NCBI RefSeq assembly: GCF_002127585.1
Contig: NZ_NEGZ01000007.1
Location: forward strand, 1-64,000
Length of the DNA stretch: 64,000 nt
Origin: Janthinobacterium sp. GW458P
GTDB lineage: Bacteria; Pseudomonadota; Gammaproteobacteria; Burkholderiales; Burkholderiaceae_D
Reading direction: 5' to 3'
Position numbers and translations under genes: made by a program. The notes beneath the pieces were generated by a model, which had not been told where the DNA came from, made no database searches, and was given only the letters and a program-made list of their open reading frames with translations. Positions 16,748-27,902 of this stretch are shown here, piece after piece. The number at the start of each line of letters is the position of its first letter. Positions within the stretch are counted from its first letter, which is position 1.

Positions 16748-19057
16748 CTAGCGGCCCAGGCGTTCCAATTTGGCGATCCCCAGGTCCAGCACCTTCATGC
16801 CGTGCTGGCCGAAGTTGATCTGCGCGCGCGCATTGCCGCCGCCGCCTTCGATATTGACGATCACGCCTTCACCGAACTTGGCGTGCGCGACCGATTCGCC
16901 GATGCGCCAGCCGCCGCCCGTGGCTTTTTGCGCGATCTTTTGCGCAATCGCATTGTCCGAGCCGAGACTGGCCACGCGCGGCGCCTCGTCCCAGGCCGAC
17001 TTGCGGTTGCCGAACCAGTTCGCCTGCACCTTCGGCGACAGCCATTTCAGCGACTCTTCCGGCAATTCGTCGAAAAAGCGCGACTTCATGTTGTAGCGCG
17101 TCTGGCCGTGCAGCATGCGCGTCTGCGAAAAGCTCATGTACAGCCGCTTGCGCGCGCGCGTGATGGCCACGTACATCAGCCGGCGTTCCTCTTCCACGCC
17201 ATTGTCTTCCTTCGAGCTGCTTTCGTGCGGGAACAGGCCCTCTTCCAGGCCCGTAATGAAGACGTTGTCGAATTCCAGGCCCTTGGCCGAGTGCACCGTC
17301 ATCATCTGCAGCGCATCCTGGCCCGCCTGCGCCTGGTTGTCGCCCGCTTCCAGCGACGCGTGCGATAAAAACGCGGACAGCGGCGACATCACGGCCGGCA
17401 GCGGCGCGTCCGCGTCGAGTATCTCGATGCCGTCCTGGTTGACGACGGGCGCGCCCGACTGCGCCTGGGCGGCTGGGCCCAGGTGGGCCGGTGCGCCCTG
17501 TCCAAAACCTTCCTCGGAAATGAACTGGCTGGCCGCGCTGACCATCTGCTCCAGGTTTTCGATGCGGTCGGCGCCTTCCTTTTCATTCTGATAATGCTGG
17601 AGCAAGGTACTCGCTTCCAGCACGACTCTGACCATTTCCGGCAGGGACAATTGCTGCGTTTCAAAACGCACGCCTTCGACCAGTTTCACGAAGCCGGCCA
17701 GCACGCTGCCCGCCTTGCCCGCCACGTAGGGCACGGCCGCGTACAGCGAGATGCCGTACTGCTCGGAGGCGGCCTGCAGCTGCTCGATCGAACGCATGCC
17801 GATGCCGCGCGTGGGGAAGTTGACCACGCGCAAGAAAGCGGAGTCATTGTGCGGATTGTCCATCAATTGCAAATAGGCAATTGCGTGCTTGACCTCGGCG
17901 CGCTGGAAGTAGCGCTGGCCGCCATACACGTGGTACGGAATCGCGGCCGAGAACAGCGCGTGTTCGATCACGCGCGACTGCGCGTTCGAGCGGTACAGAA
18001 TCGCGATTTCGCTGCGCGAGGCGCCGTCGGCGATCAGGCTTTTCGCCTCGTCGATGATCCACTGCGCTTCCTGCAGGTCGGAACTGGCTTCGTACACGCG
18101 CACCTGCTCGCCATGGCCCGCGTCCGTGCGCAAATTCTTGCCCAGGCGCTTGCTATTGTTCGCGATCAACACGTTGGCGCTGTCGAGGATGTGGCCGTGC
18201 GAGCGGTAGTTCTGCTCCAGCTTGATCAAGTTCTTGACCTGGAACTCGTGCTCGAAGGCGCTCATATTGCCCACGTTGGCGCCGCGGAAGGCATAGATGC
18301 TCTGGTCATCGTCGCCGACGGCAAACAGGGCGCCGCCATCGCGGCTGCCGTGGCCGGCCAGCAATTTCAACCAGTTGTATTGCAGGTTGTTCGTATCCTG
18401 GAACTCGTCCACCAAAATGTGGCGGAAACGGGCCTGGTAATGCTCGCGCAGGGGCTGGTTGCGGCTCAGCAACTCGTACGTGCGCAGCAGCAATTCGGCA
18501 AAATCGACGACGCCTTCGCGCTGGCACTGGTCGTCGTACAGCTGGTACAGCTCGACCATCTTGCGCTCGTGGGCGTCATACGCTTCCACGTCCGTGGCGC
18601 GCAAGCCCTGGTCCTTGGCGTTGTTGATGAAATACATCACCGTCTTCGGCGGGAATTTCTCATCATCAATATTGTTCGCCTTCAACAAGCGCTTGATCAC
18701 GGACAACTGATCCTGGGAATCGAGGATCTGGAAGGTCTGCGGCAAGGCCGCGTCGCGGTAATGCGTGCGCAGCAAGCGGTTGCACAGGCCGTGGAAGGTA
18801 CCGATCCACATGCCGCGCGTATTGATCGGCAGCATGGCCGACAGGCGCGTGAGCATTTCCTTGGCGGCTTTATTGGTAAACGTCACGGCCAGGATGCCGG
18901 GCGGCGATACCTGCTGGGTCTGGATCAGCCACGCGATGCGGGTGGTCAGCACGCGGGTCTTGCCCGAACCGGCGCCGGCCAGGATCAGCGCATGCTGGGC
19001 CGGCAGGGTGACGGCAGCCAATTGTTCGGGATTGAGGTTGTGAAGAAGATTTTGCAT
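16748..19057 (-). CDS. uvrD: UvrD-family 3'-5' DNA helicase II
   Basis: A 769-residue superfamily 1A helicase that unwinds DNA in mismatch and nucleotide-excision repair. Motif I is AGAGSGKTRVLTTRIAWLI, motif II is ILVDEFQDTNNLQYNWL, motif III is VGDDDQSIYAFRGA and motif VI is VAITRARKRLYMSFS. The C-terminus (about 715-769) has the VAHAKFGEGVIVNIEGGG Tudor-like segment typical of UvrD/PcrA. Start at 19057 gives MQNLLHNLNPEQLAAV, the normal family beginning. Single-gene unit. Confidence 0.96.
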   Translation of the reverse strand: MQNLLHNLNPEQLAAVTLPAQHALILAGAGSGKTRVLTTRIAWLIQTQQVSPPGILAVTFTNKAAKEMLTRLSAMLPINTRGMWIGTFHGLCNRLLRTHYRDAALPQTFQILDSQDQLSVIKRLLKANNIDDEKFPPKTVMYFINNAKDQGLRATDVEAYDAHERKMVELYQLYDDQCQREGVVDFAELLLRTYELLSRNQPLREHYQARFRHILVDEFQDTNNLQYNWLKLLAGHGSRDGGALFAVGDDDQSIYAFRGANVGNMSAFEHEFQVKNLIKLEQNYRSHGHILDSANVLIANNSKRLGKNLRTDAGHGEQVRVYEASSDLQEAQWIIDEAKSLIADGASRSEIAILYRSNAQSRVIEHALFSAAIPYHVYGGQRYFQRAEVKHAIAYLQLMDNPHNDSAFLRVVNFPTRGIGMRSIEQLQAASEQYGISLYAAVPYVAGKAGSVLAGFVKLVEGVRFETQQLSLPEMVRVVLEASTLLQHYQNEKEGADRIENLEQMVSAASQFISEEGFGQGAPAHLGPAAQAQSGAPVVNQDGIEILDADAPLPAVMSPLSAFLSHASLEAGDNQAQAGQDALQMMTVHSAKGLEFDNVFITGLEEGLFPHESSSKEDNGVEEERRLMYVAITRARKRLYMSFSQTRMLHGQTRYNMKSRFFDELPEESLKWLSPKVQANWFGNRKSAWDEAPRVASLGSDNAIAQKIAQKATGGGWRIGESVAHAKFGEGVIVNIEGGGGNARAQINFGQHGMKVLDLGIAKLERLGR

Positions 19058-19167
19058 CCCGTGATTATACCGGCATGGCTAAAAATACTGTGCATTTGTC
19101 CAGCGGTCGCGCCGGATTCGCCGCGTGCGCGCTACAATCGGCGTCCCGACACTGCGGCCTGTATCCC

Positions 19168-19443
19168 ATGACACCACCCACCCACCTCGACGGCGCCCGC
19201 GTACTGGCCTGGGCCTGGTCCGACCTGCCCTTCGGCCACGTAGCCAGCGACACCGGCGCCGCCCCCATCGCCATCCATGGCCTGGCCGTGTGCCGCTACG
19301 ACGGCGAGGCGCGCGTGTACCGTTTCAGCTGCGATGCGCAATGGGAAACGCTGCAGGATGAGGCATATGCGAGCGAAGACGAGGCCAGGGCGCAGCTGCC
19401 GGCGCAATACCGCGCCGTCGCCGCCGCGTGGCATGCGCCATGA
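19168..19443 (+). CDS. Small conserved hypothetical protein
   Basis: A 91-residue protein starting MTPPTHLDGARVLAWAWSDLPFGHV and ending in YRAVAAAWHAP; it has alternating beta-like segments (RYDGEARVYRFSCDAQWETLQ) and no signal or membrane segment. A GCTACAAT element at 19131-19138 could be its -10 box. The stop codon overlaps the next start (ATGA), so it is translationally coupled to the GNAT gene. No function is recognised. Confidence 0.7.
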   Translation: MTPPTHLDGARVLAWAWSDLPFGHVASDTGAAPIAIHGLAVCRYDGEARVYRFSCDAQWETLQDEAYASEDEARAQLPAQYRAVAAAWHAP

Positions 19444-19964
19444 GCCATGCGATACGCGCGGCCAGCGGCGCCGACCTGCCCCTGCTGGCCCAGGTCGAGC
19501 GCAGCGCCGCGGCCCTGTTTGCCCAGGCCGGGCCGGCGCTGGCGTGGCTGGCGCAAGGAGAAACCTTGCCATTGAGCACTTTGCAGGCGCTGCAGCAGCA
19601 GGGCGGCGTGTGGGTGGCCGCCGATGGATGCAATATGCCCGTGGGTTTCCTGGGCGCCGAGCTGCTGGACGGCCAGTTGTTCATCGTGGAATTGTCCGTC
19701 GCCCTGCCGCAGCAACGGCAGGGACTGGGCGCGCGCCTGCTCGATGCGGCCGCGGCCCATGCCCGGTCCCTGGGGTGCGCCTGGCTGACACTGAGCACCT
19801 ACCGCCACCTGCCGTGGAACGGCCCCTACTATGCGCGCCACGGTTTCAGCGAAATCGACGCCGCGGCGCTGGGCGCGGGACATGCGCGCAAGCTGGCGCG
19901 CGAAGCGCGGGACGGGCATGAGCCGGCGCTGCGCTGCCTGATGCGCATGCCGCTGGCGCGCTGA
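19440..19964 (+). CDS. GNAT family N-acetyltransferase
   Basis: A 174-residue acetyltransferase. The acetyl-CoA binding motif A is visible as LSVALPQQRQGLGARLLDAAAAHA (Q/RxxGxG/A type), preceded by strands VWVAADG and GFLGAELLDGQLFIVEL and followed by WLTLSTYRHLPWNGPYYARHGF. The substrate cannot be assigned. The ATG at 19440 overlaps the preceding stop codon by 4 nt; an ATG 12 nt earlier would increase overlap and is less likely. Confidence 0.88.
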   Translation: MSHAIRAASGADLPLLAQVERSAAALFAQAGPALAWLAQGETLPLSTLQALQQQGGVWVAADGCNMPVGFLGAELLDGQLFIVELSVALPQQRQGLGARLLDAAAAHARSLGCAWLTLSTYRHLPWNGPYYARHGFSEIDAAALGAGHARKLAREARDGHEPALRCLMRMPLAR

Positions 19965-19977
19965 TGCGGCACAACAC

Positions 19978-20832
19978 TCAGCGCACCAGTCTTGCCTTGC
20001 CCTCGCTGAGGGCCTGGGCGATCACCTGGCGCGTGGCCTTGTCGGCCGCCTTGGTGGCCTTTTCCTGCTGGCGTCCCAGCGCTTCCATCTGCTTGCCCAG
20101 GGTTTCCATCGGCTTGCCCCGCTGATCCATCTGGCGCGACAACGCATCCACCTTGTCCGCCTCGCGTTCTTGCGCGGCGGCAATGCGGTCGTTGACCTCT
20201 TCCGTCGCGTCCTGCGCATCTTCCATTTGCTGCTGCAGGCGTTCCACCTCGCGTCCGGCCGCGCGGCGCGCCGTCTCCGTGGTCGCCTGCGCCTGGCGGC
20301 GTGCCGCCTCGCCCGTCTTGCGGCCCAGTTCCTGCTGCTGGCGGCCCAGTGCCTGCAGTTGCGCCACATCGCGCGCGCCGACGTTCGCCTGCGCCGCGCC
20401 ATGCGCGCCCATCTTGCTGCCCAGTTCGCCCATCGCCTTGCCGTGTTCGCTCATCTGCTTGCCCAGGCCGCTCATCTGAAAACCCAGATCCTGCGACGGC
20501 TTCCAGGCCTCGCGCACGCGGGCCAGCAGCGCGGCATCCTGCGTCACATAGCCCTTGCCCTGGTCGCGGAACCACAGGAATTGCCCCTTGAGCGAGCGCT
20601 GCAGCTGCTTGATCTGCTGGCCGTCGACATCGGTGCCGGCCATGGTGACGCTGTCCTCGCTGCTGTCGACGAGCGCATAGCCATCGCCGCTGCCCATGGA
20701 AATATTGATGTGCTTGCTGGGCGGCGCGGGCGGGGCCGGCGGCGCGGGCGGCTGCGGCGGCTGCACGGCCAGCACGCTGCCGCCAAGCAAGATACCGGCC
20801 AGGCTGAGGATCAAACGGTGGGAAGTGGACAT
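19978..20832 (-). CDS. Exported coiled-coil protein resembling the C-terminal tail of M56/BlaR1-like peptidases
   Basis: A 284-residue protein: a signal peptide (residues 1-25), a proline/alanine-rich linker PPQPPAPPAPPAPP, then a small domain GDGYALVDSSEDSVTMAGTDVDGQQIKQLQRSLKGQFLWFRDQGKGYV, then two runs of heptads of the form M-x-x-x-G-K-x (for example LGKQMSEHGKAMGELGSKM near 155 and MDQRGKPMETLGKQMEAL near 250) separated by a charged helix. In related bacteria I recall this middle domain and heptads as the periplasmic tail of M56 metallopeptidases; here no peptidase domain is present. Function unknown. It is convergent with the GNAT gene. Confidence 0.7.
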   Translation of the reverse strand: MSTSHRLILSLAGILLGGSVLAVQPPQPPAPPAPPAPPSKHINISMGSGDGYALVDSSEDSVTMAGTDVDGQQIKQLQRSLKGQFLWFRDQGKGYVTQDAALLARVREAWKPSQDLGFQMSGLGKQMSEHGKAMGELGSKMGAHGAAQANVGARDVAQLQALGRQQQELGRKTGEAARRQAQATTETARRAAGREVERLQQQMEDAQDATEEVNDRIAAAQEREADKVDALSRQMDQRGKPMETLGKQMEALGRQQEKATKAADKATRQVIAQALSEGKARLVR

Positions 20833-20967
20833 GGCTGCCTCGTCGCAAAAGTAGGGGAGCGTTGACTGTAGCGGCAACCGAACCTGTCCTCCAGCGCGGT
20901 GCGACAGGCGGCAAAAAGACCCGCCTGGGCGGCAGATAAACGCGATGAATGGCAAAGCGGCAAGCAA

Positions 20968-20995
20968 AAAAAACGGAGGCCTAAGCCTCCGCAAA
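20968..20995 (-). terminator. Terminator after the formaldehyde dehydrogenase gene
   Basis: Inverted repeat CGGAGGC (20974-20980) and GCCTCCG (20985-20991), with a long T-run on the minus strand. It lies 26 nt past the stop of the class III alcohol dehydrogenase gene. Confidence 0.85.
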
Positions 20996-21020
20996 AACGC
21001 CGTGGTACGGCGTATGCCTA

Positions 21021-22127
21021 TCAGTACAGCACGACGGAGCGGATCGATTCACCGCTCTTCATCAAGTCGAAACCCTGGTTGATATCTTCCAGTTTCAAAC
21101 GATGCGTAATCAAATCGTCAATATTGAGCTTGCCTTCCATATACCAGTCGACAATCTTCGGCACATCCGTGCGGCCGCGCGCGCCGCCGAAGGCGGAACC
21201 CTTCCACACGCGTCCCGTCACGAGCTGGAATGGACGCGTGGAAATTTCCTGGCCGGCCGCCGCCACGCCGATGATGATGGACTGGCCCCAGCCCTTGTGG
21301 CAGCACTCGAGCGACTGGCGCATGGTGGTGGTGTTGCCTATGCATTCAAACGAATAATCGGCGCCGCCGTCCGTCAGCTGCACGATGGTATCAACAACGT
21401 TTTCCACTTCATTGGCGTTGACAAAATGCGTCATGCCGAACTTGCGCGCGATGGCCTGGCGCGCCGGGTTGATGTCGACGCCGATGATTTTATCGGCGCC
21501 GACCATCTTCGCCGCCTGGATCACGTTCAGGCCGATGCCGCCCAGGCCGAACACGACCACGTTGGCTCCCGCCTCGACCTTGGCCGTGAACAGCACGGCG
21601 CCCACGCCCGTCGTCACGCCGCAGCCGATGTAGCAGACCTTGTCGAACGGTGCGTCTGCGCGGATCTTTGCCAGCGCGATTTCCGGCACGACGATGTAAT
21701 TGGAAAAGGTGGACGTGCCCATGTAGTGGAAGATGGGCTTGCCGTCGATGGAAAAGCGCGAGGTGGCGTCCGGCATCAGGCCGCGGCCCTGGGTCGAGCG
21801 GATCGACTGGCACAGGTTCGTCTTTTGCGACAGGCAGAATTTGCACTGGCGGCATTCCGGCGTGTACAGGGGAATGACGTGGTCATCCTTTTTCAGGCTT
21901 TTCACGCCCGGCCCCACATCGACGACGATGCCGGCGCCTTCATGGCCGAGGATGGACGGGAAGATGCCTTCGGGATCGGCGCCGGACAGGGTGTAGTAAT
22001 CGGTGTGGCAAATGCCCGTGGCCTTGATCTCGACCAGTACCTCGCCCTCGCGCGGGCCGGCCAGGTCGACTTCTTCGATGGTCAGCGGGGCGCCCGCCTT
22101 CCAGGCAATCGCTGCTTTGGTTTTCAT
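21021..22127 (-). CDS. frmA: S-(hydroxymethyl)glutathione dehydrogenase / class III alcohol dehydrogenase
   Basis: A 368-residue zinc-dependent dehydrogenase that oxidises the glutathione adduct of formaldehyde (and reduces S-nitrosoglutathione) with NAD. The catalytic zinc region is GICHTDYYTLSGADPEG...GHEGAG; the structural zinc cysteines are in ECRQCKFCLSQKTNLC; the Rossmann motif is VFGLGGIGLNVIQAAK. The N-terminus MKTKAAIAWKAGAPLTIEEVDL is standard, so the ATG at 22127 was chosen over an upstream one. No FrmB-type hydrolase or FrmR regulator gene is adjacent. Confidence 0.95.
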   Translation of the reverse strand: MKTKAAIAWKAGAPLTIEEVDLAGPREGEVLVEIKATGICHTDYYTLSGADPEGIFPSILGHEGAGIVVDVGPGVKSLKKDDHVIPLYTPECRQCKFCLSQKTNLCQSIRSTQGRGLMPDATSRFSIDGKPIFHYMGTSTFSNYIVVPEIALAKIRADAPFDKVCYIGCGVTTGVGAVLFTAKVEAGANVVVFGLGGIGLNVIQAAKMVGADKIIGVDINPARQAIARKFGMTHFVNANEVENVVDTIVQLTDGGADYSFECIGNTTTMRQSLECCHKGWGQSIIIGVAAAGQEISTRPFQLVTGRVWKGSAFGGARGRTDVPKIVDWYMEGKLNIDDLITHRLKLEDINQGFDLMKSGESIRSVVLY

Positions 22128-22240
22128 GTGTGTCCTGTGTATGGTTGAACCAGGCGCGCCAGCGCGCCGTATCGTCACATCATAACAAGGCAGGCGCCGA
22201 CGTGCCACGCCGGCGCCGGCGCAACGCTTACTTGAAACAC

Positions 22241-22873
22241 TTACTTGGTTTTCGCCCGGTTCAAAAACGCGCCGTGCAGGCCGTTCAGGGTTTCCTCGGC
22301 CAGCAGCAGCTGGCTGGCGATTTCATTGATCTTGCGGCGGCTGGAACGGGCGTGGTCGCGCAGCACTTCGAACGCCGTGTTGCGGTCCGTCTGGAACTTG
22401 CCCATCAGCAAGCCAACGGCCAGACTCGTTTCGCGCCCGGCGGCCAGGGCCGCGTTCAGGTTCAGCTCGGTACGCCGCAGCTGGCGGATCTCGTCGGCAC
22501 GGGCCAGGCCCGCTTCGAAGGCAGGCATCAAGCGGCCTTCATCGACGGGTTTGACCACGTAGCCGACGGCGCCATAGGCGGCCGCCTGCTTGCCCGATTC
22601 GCTGTCGCCGCTGCCGGACAGGAACATGAAGGGCACGCCCGTCTCGCCATGCAGACGCTTGGCCAGTTCCAGGCCGGACATGCCGGGCATGTGGATGTCG
22701 AGCAAGGCCAGGTCCGGCTCGCGCTGGGCGACCAGCTGCAGCGCCACTTCGGCCGAATTGGCCAGGGCCGTCTCGTAGCCGGCATGGCGCAGGACTTCGC
22801 CGAGGAATTCCAACAGGAGCTGGTCATCGTCAACGATCAGGATAAGGCGTTTCGCGGCGGCTGGCTGACTCAT
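22241..22873 (-). CDS. ANTAR-domain response regulator
   Basis: A 210-residue two-domain protein. Residues 8-125 form a receiver domain with acidic pocket VDDD, phospho-acceptor D59 in LALLDIHMPG, and the conserved lysine in VVKPVDEG. Residues about 145-200 form an ANTAR domain (SLAVGLLMGKFQTDRNTAFEVLRDHARSSRRKINEIA), an RNA-binding output that prevents transcription termination. No cognate kinase is adjacent and no ANTAR target hairpin was recognised nearby. It is a single gene between frmA and thiE. Confidence 0.92.
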   Translation of the reverse strand: MSQPAAAKRLILIVDDDQLLLEFLGEVLRHAGYETALANSAEVALQLVAQREPDLALLDIHMPGMSGLELAKRLHGETGVPFMFLSGSGDSESGKQAAAYGAVGYVVKPVDEGRLMPAFEAGLARADEIRQLRRTELNLNAALAAGRETSLAVGLLMGKFQTDRNTAFEVLRDHARSSRRKINEIASQLLLAEETLNGLHGAFLNRAKTK

Positions 22874-22951
22874 GGGTGGGGAACCTCGGTAATGAATGAT
22901 GTTCTTATTATATGCCGATTATTGCCCCAAATCAGCCTTGCGCCCCCATGC

Positions 22952-23575
22952 TCATGCAGCAAATAATTGATTGAATTGCTGCACCGCAATATCCACATCG
23001 TCCGCCTGGTATGCATCGTTAAAGACGCTGCTGATGGCCGCCACCATGTCGGCGCCGCGCGCCACCAGCGGTGCGGCGTTCTCCGGCGTCATGCCGCCGA
23101 TGACCACGCACGGCAAGGCGATCTCGCGTTTCGCCTGCAGCACGATGTCCAGGGGCGTGGTCACCGGATACTTTTTCACCAGCGAAGGATAAAAGCCGCC
23201 GAAAGCCACATAGCTGGCGCCGCCGGCCTCGGCCGTCCTGGCCAGCGCCATGTCGCCATAACAGGATGCACCGACGATCTTGTCCTTGCCCAGCCTGGCG
23301 CGCACCTGCGCGACGGACGCATCCATGCCGCCCACGTGCACGCCGTCCGCGTCGAGCTCTTCGCACAGCTCAAGAAAATCGTTGATGATGAACGGTACGC
23401 CAAACTTGCGGGCCAGGGCCAGCAGGGCGCCCGCCTGCTCGCGCCGCTGCTGCGCGTCGGCGCTCTTGTGACGGTATTGCAGCAGGGCCACGCCGCCGTG
23501 CAAGGCCTGCTCCGTGATGTCGAGCAGGCGGTCGGTGTCGTCCCAGTTCGGGGTAACCAGATACAGTCCACGCAT
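22952..23575 (-). CDS. thiE: Thiamine-phosphate synthase
   Basis: A 207-residue TIM barrel that joins the pyrimidine and thiazole phosphates to thiamine phosphate. Hallmarks are the phosphate-binding LLQYRHKSAD near residue 33, FIINDFLELCEELDADGVHVGGMD, VGASCYGD, and the C-terminal VVIGGMTPENAAPLVARGADMVAAIS. The first ATG of the long frame would give a non-homologous extension; the ATG at 23575 gives MRGLYLVTP, the usual start. It is the last gene of thiC-thiS-thiG-thiD-thiE, 10 nt after thiD. Confidence 0.95.
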   Translation of the reverse strand: MRGLYLVTPNWDDTDRLLDITEQALHGGVALLQYRHKSADAQQRREQAGALLALARKFGVPFIINDFLELCEELDADGVHVGGMDASVAQVRARLGKDKIVGASCYGDMALARTAEAGGASYVAFGGFYPSLVKKYPVTTPLDIVLQAKREIALPCVVIGGMTPENAAPLVARGADMVAAISSVFNDAYQADDVDIAVQQFNQLFAA

Positions 23576-23585
23576 GATGTTTTCC

Positions 23586-24353
23586 TTATTGAATGAATCG
23601 TTGCGGCATGAGTTGACCGGGCGCAATCGCATACGCATCGGACAAGGCCGCATGGCAATAGCTTTGCGCCAGGTCAAGCGCTTCCGCCAGCGTATGCCCC
23701 AAGGCCAGCCGCGCCGCGATGGCGGAGGCCAAAGTACAGCCGCTGCCGTGAAATGCGCCGGGCAAACGGGGCCAGCGCCACTCGCGCTCGCCGCCGACGC
23801 TATCGAAGCAGCGGTTGACAACCATCTCCCCCGCGCCATGGCCGCCCGTCACCAGCACGTGCCGGCAACCTTGCGCAAGCAAGCGGCTTGCGCCACCGAG
23901 GGCTTGCGCTTCCGGCCCGTTCGGCACGATCACGCTCGTCACCGGCAGCAAGGGCGCCAGCGCCAGCAAGGCGTCGTCACGGCTGAGCACGTCGCCATGG
24001 CCGCTGGCCAGCACGGGATCGAGCACGACGGGCAAGTCCGGCCGGGTTTGCCGCAATTGCCCGACCAGCTGCGCGATGACGGCCGCGTTCGCGGCGCTGC
24101 CGGGAATGCCGATTTTCACGGCGTGAATCGCCATCTTGTCGATCAGCGCCTGCGCCTGCCGGCGCAGCAGCTCCGGCGCCACCGGCTGCACGCCAAAGAC
24201 CCTGTCGTTGTCCTGCACCGTCAGCGCCGTCACGACGGGCAGCGCATGCGCGCCCTGCGCCGCAATGGCGACAATATCGGCGGCGATGCCGGCGCCGCCC
24301 GACGGGTCGACGCCGGCAAACACCAGCACCGTCGGCAACGTTGGCACCATCAC
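23586..24353 (-). CDS. thiD: Hydroxymethylpyrimidine (phosphate) kinase
   Basis: A 255-residue ribokinase-fold enzyme that phosphorylates HMP and HMP-P to HMP-PP for thiamine synthesis. It shows [16 protein letters not shown] at the N-terminus, [20 protein letters not shown] and the anion-hole motif [14 protein letters not shown] near residue 205. The start codon overlaps the thiG stop by 4 nt, so the genes are translationally coupled. Confidence 0.95.
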   Translation of the reverse strand: MMVPTLPTVLVFAGVDPSGGAGIAADIVAIAAQGAHALPVVTALTVQDNDRVFGVQPVAPELLRRQAQALIDKMAIHAVKIGIPGSAANAAVIAQLVGQLRQTRPDLPVVLDPVLASGHGDVLSRDDALLALAPLLPVTSVIVPNGPEAQALGGASRLLAQGCRHVLVTGGHGAGEMVVNRCFDSVGGEREWRWPRLPGAFHGSGCTLASAIAARLALGHTLAEALDLAQSYCHAALSDAYAIAPGQLMPQRFIQ

Positions 24354-25144
24354 GCCAGGCGGCCCGCCATCGGCGACGATGGCGACGCGGCGAATTTACG
24401 CGGCATGCGCCCCGCCAGAAACGCTTCGCGCCCGGCCCGCACGGCCAGCTTCATGGCACGCGCCATGCGCACGGGGTCGCCCGCGCCGGCGATGGCCGTG
24501 TTCATCAGCACGCCATCGCAGCCGAGTTCCATGGCGATGGCCGCATCCGACGCCGTGCCCACGCCCGCGTCCACCAGCACGGGCACTTTCGCCTGGTCGA
24601 TGATCAAGGACAAGTTCCACGGATTCAGGATGCCCATGCCCGAGCCGATCAGGGAGGCCAGCGGCATGACGGCCACGCAGCCGATGTCTTCCAGTATCTT
24701 CGCCTGGATGGGGTCATCGCTGCAGTAGACCATCACGTCAAAACCATCCTTGACCAGCGCTTCGGCCGCGATCAGGGTTTCCGGCATGTGCGGAAACAGG
24801 GTCTTTTCATCGCCCAGCACCTCCAGTTTCACCAGGTTGCGCCCGCCCAGCAGTTCGCGCGCCAGCTGCAGGGTGTAGACGGCGTCTTTCGCGTTGTAGC
24901 AGCCGGCCGTGTTCGGGAGTATCGTGTACTGGTCCGGCGGCACGAAGTCCAGCAGGCTGGGCGCGTTCGGGTCTTGCCCGATATTCACGCGCCGTATCGC
25001 CACCGTGATGATCTGCGCCTCGGCCGCGTCCGTCGCTTCGCGCGTCTGCGGCAAGTCCTTGTACTTGCCGCTGCCCACCAGCAAGCGCGATTGATATTGC
25101 TTGCCTGCGATGGTCAGCAGGTCGTCCTGTGTTGCGGTATTCAT
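24350..25144 (-). CDS. thiG: Thiazole synthase
   Basis: A 264-residue barrel that forms the thiazole phosphate ring from DXP, the ThiS thiocarboxylate and dehydroglycine. The Schiff-base lysine is in [14 protein letters not shown] (near residue 100); the phosphate-binding end has [20 protein letters not shown] and [14 protein letters not shown]. Its DXP substrate comes from Dxs, also encoded in this window. The ATG at 25144 was preferred to one 24 nt upstream because it gives the family N-terminus. The C-terminus has an unusual [14 protein letters not shown] tail overlapping thiD. Confidence 0.95.
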   Translation of the reverse strand: MNTATQDDLLTIAGKQYQSRLLVGSGKYKDLPQTREATDAAEAQIITVAIRRVNIGQDPNAPSLLDFVPPDQYTILPNTAGCYNAKDAVYTLQLARELLGGRNLVKLEVLGDEKTLFPHMPETLIAAEALVKDGFDVMVYCSDDPIQAKILEDIGCVAVMPLASLIGSGMGILNPWNLSLIIDQAKVPVLVDAGVGTASDAAIAMELGCDGVLMNTAIAGAGDPVRMARAMKLAVRAGREAFLAGRMPRKFAASPSSPMAGRLA

Positions 25145-25169
25145 GTGCTTTTCCTTGTCTATTCTCAAC

Positions 25170-25382
25170 TCAGCCGCCGCCGATGGCGCGTACGATCTCT
25201 ACCTGGTCTTGCACCTGCAAGACCTGTCCTGGCCACGCCTTGCGCGGCACGACGTTGCGGTTGACGGCCAGCGCCAGCGCCTGGTTTTCCAGCGACAGCG
25301 CGGCGATCAGTTGATCGAGGGTTTGCCCCGGCGGCACCTGGTGCGGCGCGCCGTTGAGCGTGATGGATATCAATGCAGGCAT
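25170..25382 (-). CDS. thiS: Sulfur carrier protein ThiS
   Basis: A 70-residue ubiquitin-like sulfur carrier. It starts [11 protein letters not shown], has the TLDQLIAAL helix and ends IVRAIGGG, where the final glycines are adenylated and converted to the thiocarboxylate used by ThiG. The last three residues are GGG rather than just GG. The start is 11 nt after the thiC stop. No adenylyltransferase (ThiF) is adjacent. Confidence 0.93.
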   Translation of the reverse strand: MPALISITLNGAPHQVPPGQTLDQLIAALSLENQALALAVNRNVVPRKAWPGQVLQVQDQVEIVRAIGGG

Positions 25383-25393
25383 CACGCTCTCCT

Positions 25394-27346
<1,953 letters not shown>

Positions 27347-27397
27347 CTAAGGAGGTTCGGCTGTGCGCACGCGGAAAGGCGGGGTGCGTTCATCCTA

Positions 27398-27495
27398 AAG
27401 CTTCCCTTCGCTGGCATTATCCAGATCAGGTTCGGAGGGTATTTCTCACCCGCGCTTGCACTGTGTTTCCACAGCGAAAGGCAGGACCCCTAGCG
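27398..27495 (-). ncRNA. TPP riboswitch (THI element)
   Basis: On the minus strand this region contains the conserved thiamine-diphosphate aptamer landmarks in order: the P1/P2 start AGGGGTCC, GTGAGAAATACCC, GAACCTGATCTGGATAATGC and the closing CCAGCGAAGGGA. A variable arm (CGCTGTGGAAACACAG-like hairpin) separates the first two. It ends about 90 nt before the thiC start codon. Control is probably at translation initiation or by early termination; the expression platform was not resolved by eye. Confidence 0.95.
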
Positions 27496-27520
27496 TTTGC
27501 CGCCTTGCGGCAGCGAGCCA

Positions 27521-27526
27521 ATTATA
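27521..27526 (-). promoter_or_regulatory. -10 box for the thiamine operon
   Basis: A perfect TATAAT on the minus strand, placed about 25-30 nt before the start of the TPP aptamer, as expected for the operon promoter. The -35 element is not obvious at standard spacing. Confidence 0.55.
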
Positions 27527-27609
27527 CGCGCTTCGCGCCGCGTGGCCAGATGATTTCTTGCCGGTGTCGTGTTTGCGCATCTGCTGCAATGCAGCAGACG
27601 GCGTCACGA

Positions 27610-27864
27610 TTATTTCTTCTTGCCCCAGCGCCAGCTGGTCGGTTCGCCCTTGCGCTGACAGATGAAAATCAGCGCGGCCACGATGGCCACCTCATAGACG
27701 ATGTAGCCCACCAGCATGGTTTGCGGCGGGAACAGGAAGGCGCCGCAGGCGAACAGGGCCAGCGCGGCCAGAAACACCAGCCAGCCCTGCCAGGTGATGG
27801 GCAAGCCCCAGCCCCAGCCATAGGTCTTGGCAGGGAACCAGTAGGAGGGAGATTTGTCAGTCAT
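27610..27864 (-). CDS. Small two-helix membrane protein, unknown function
   Basis: An 84-residue protein starting MTDKSPSYWFPAKTYGWGWGLP, with two hydrophobic segments (about WQGWLVFLAALALFACGAF and MLVGYIVYEVAIVAALIFI) and a basic tail ending RWGKKK. The aromatic N-terminal FPAKxYGWGWGxPxxWQGW pattern is one I recall from uncharacterised small membrane proteins of Gram-negative bacteria. It lies just past the signalling block on the same strand. Confidence 0.72.
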   Translation of the reverse strand: MTDKSPSYWFPAKTYGWGWGLPITWQGWLVFLAALALFACGAFLFPPQTMLVGYIVYEVAIVAALIFICQRKGEPTSWRWGKKK

Positions 27865-27902
27865 GATTTTTCCTGGTCAATATCAATAACACCAAGTATA
27901 AA

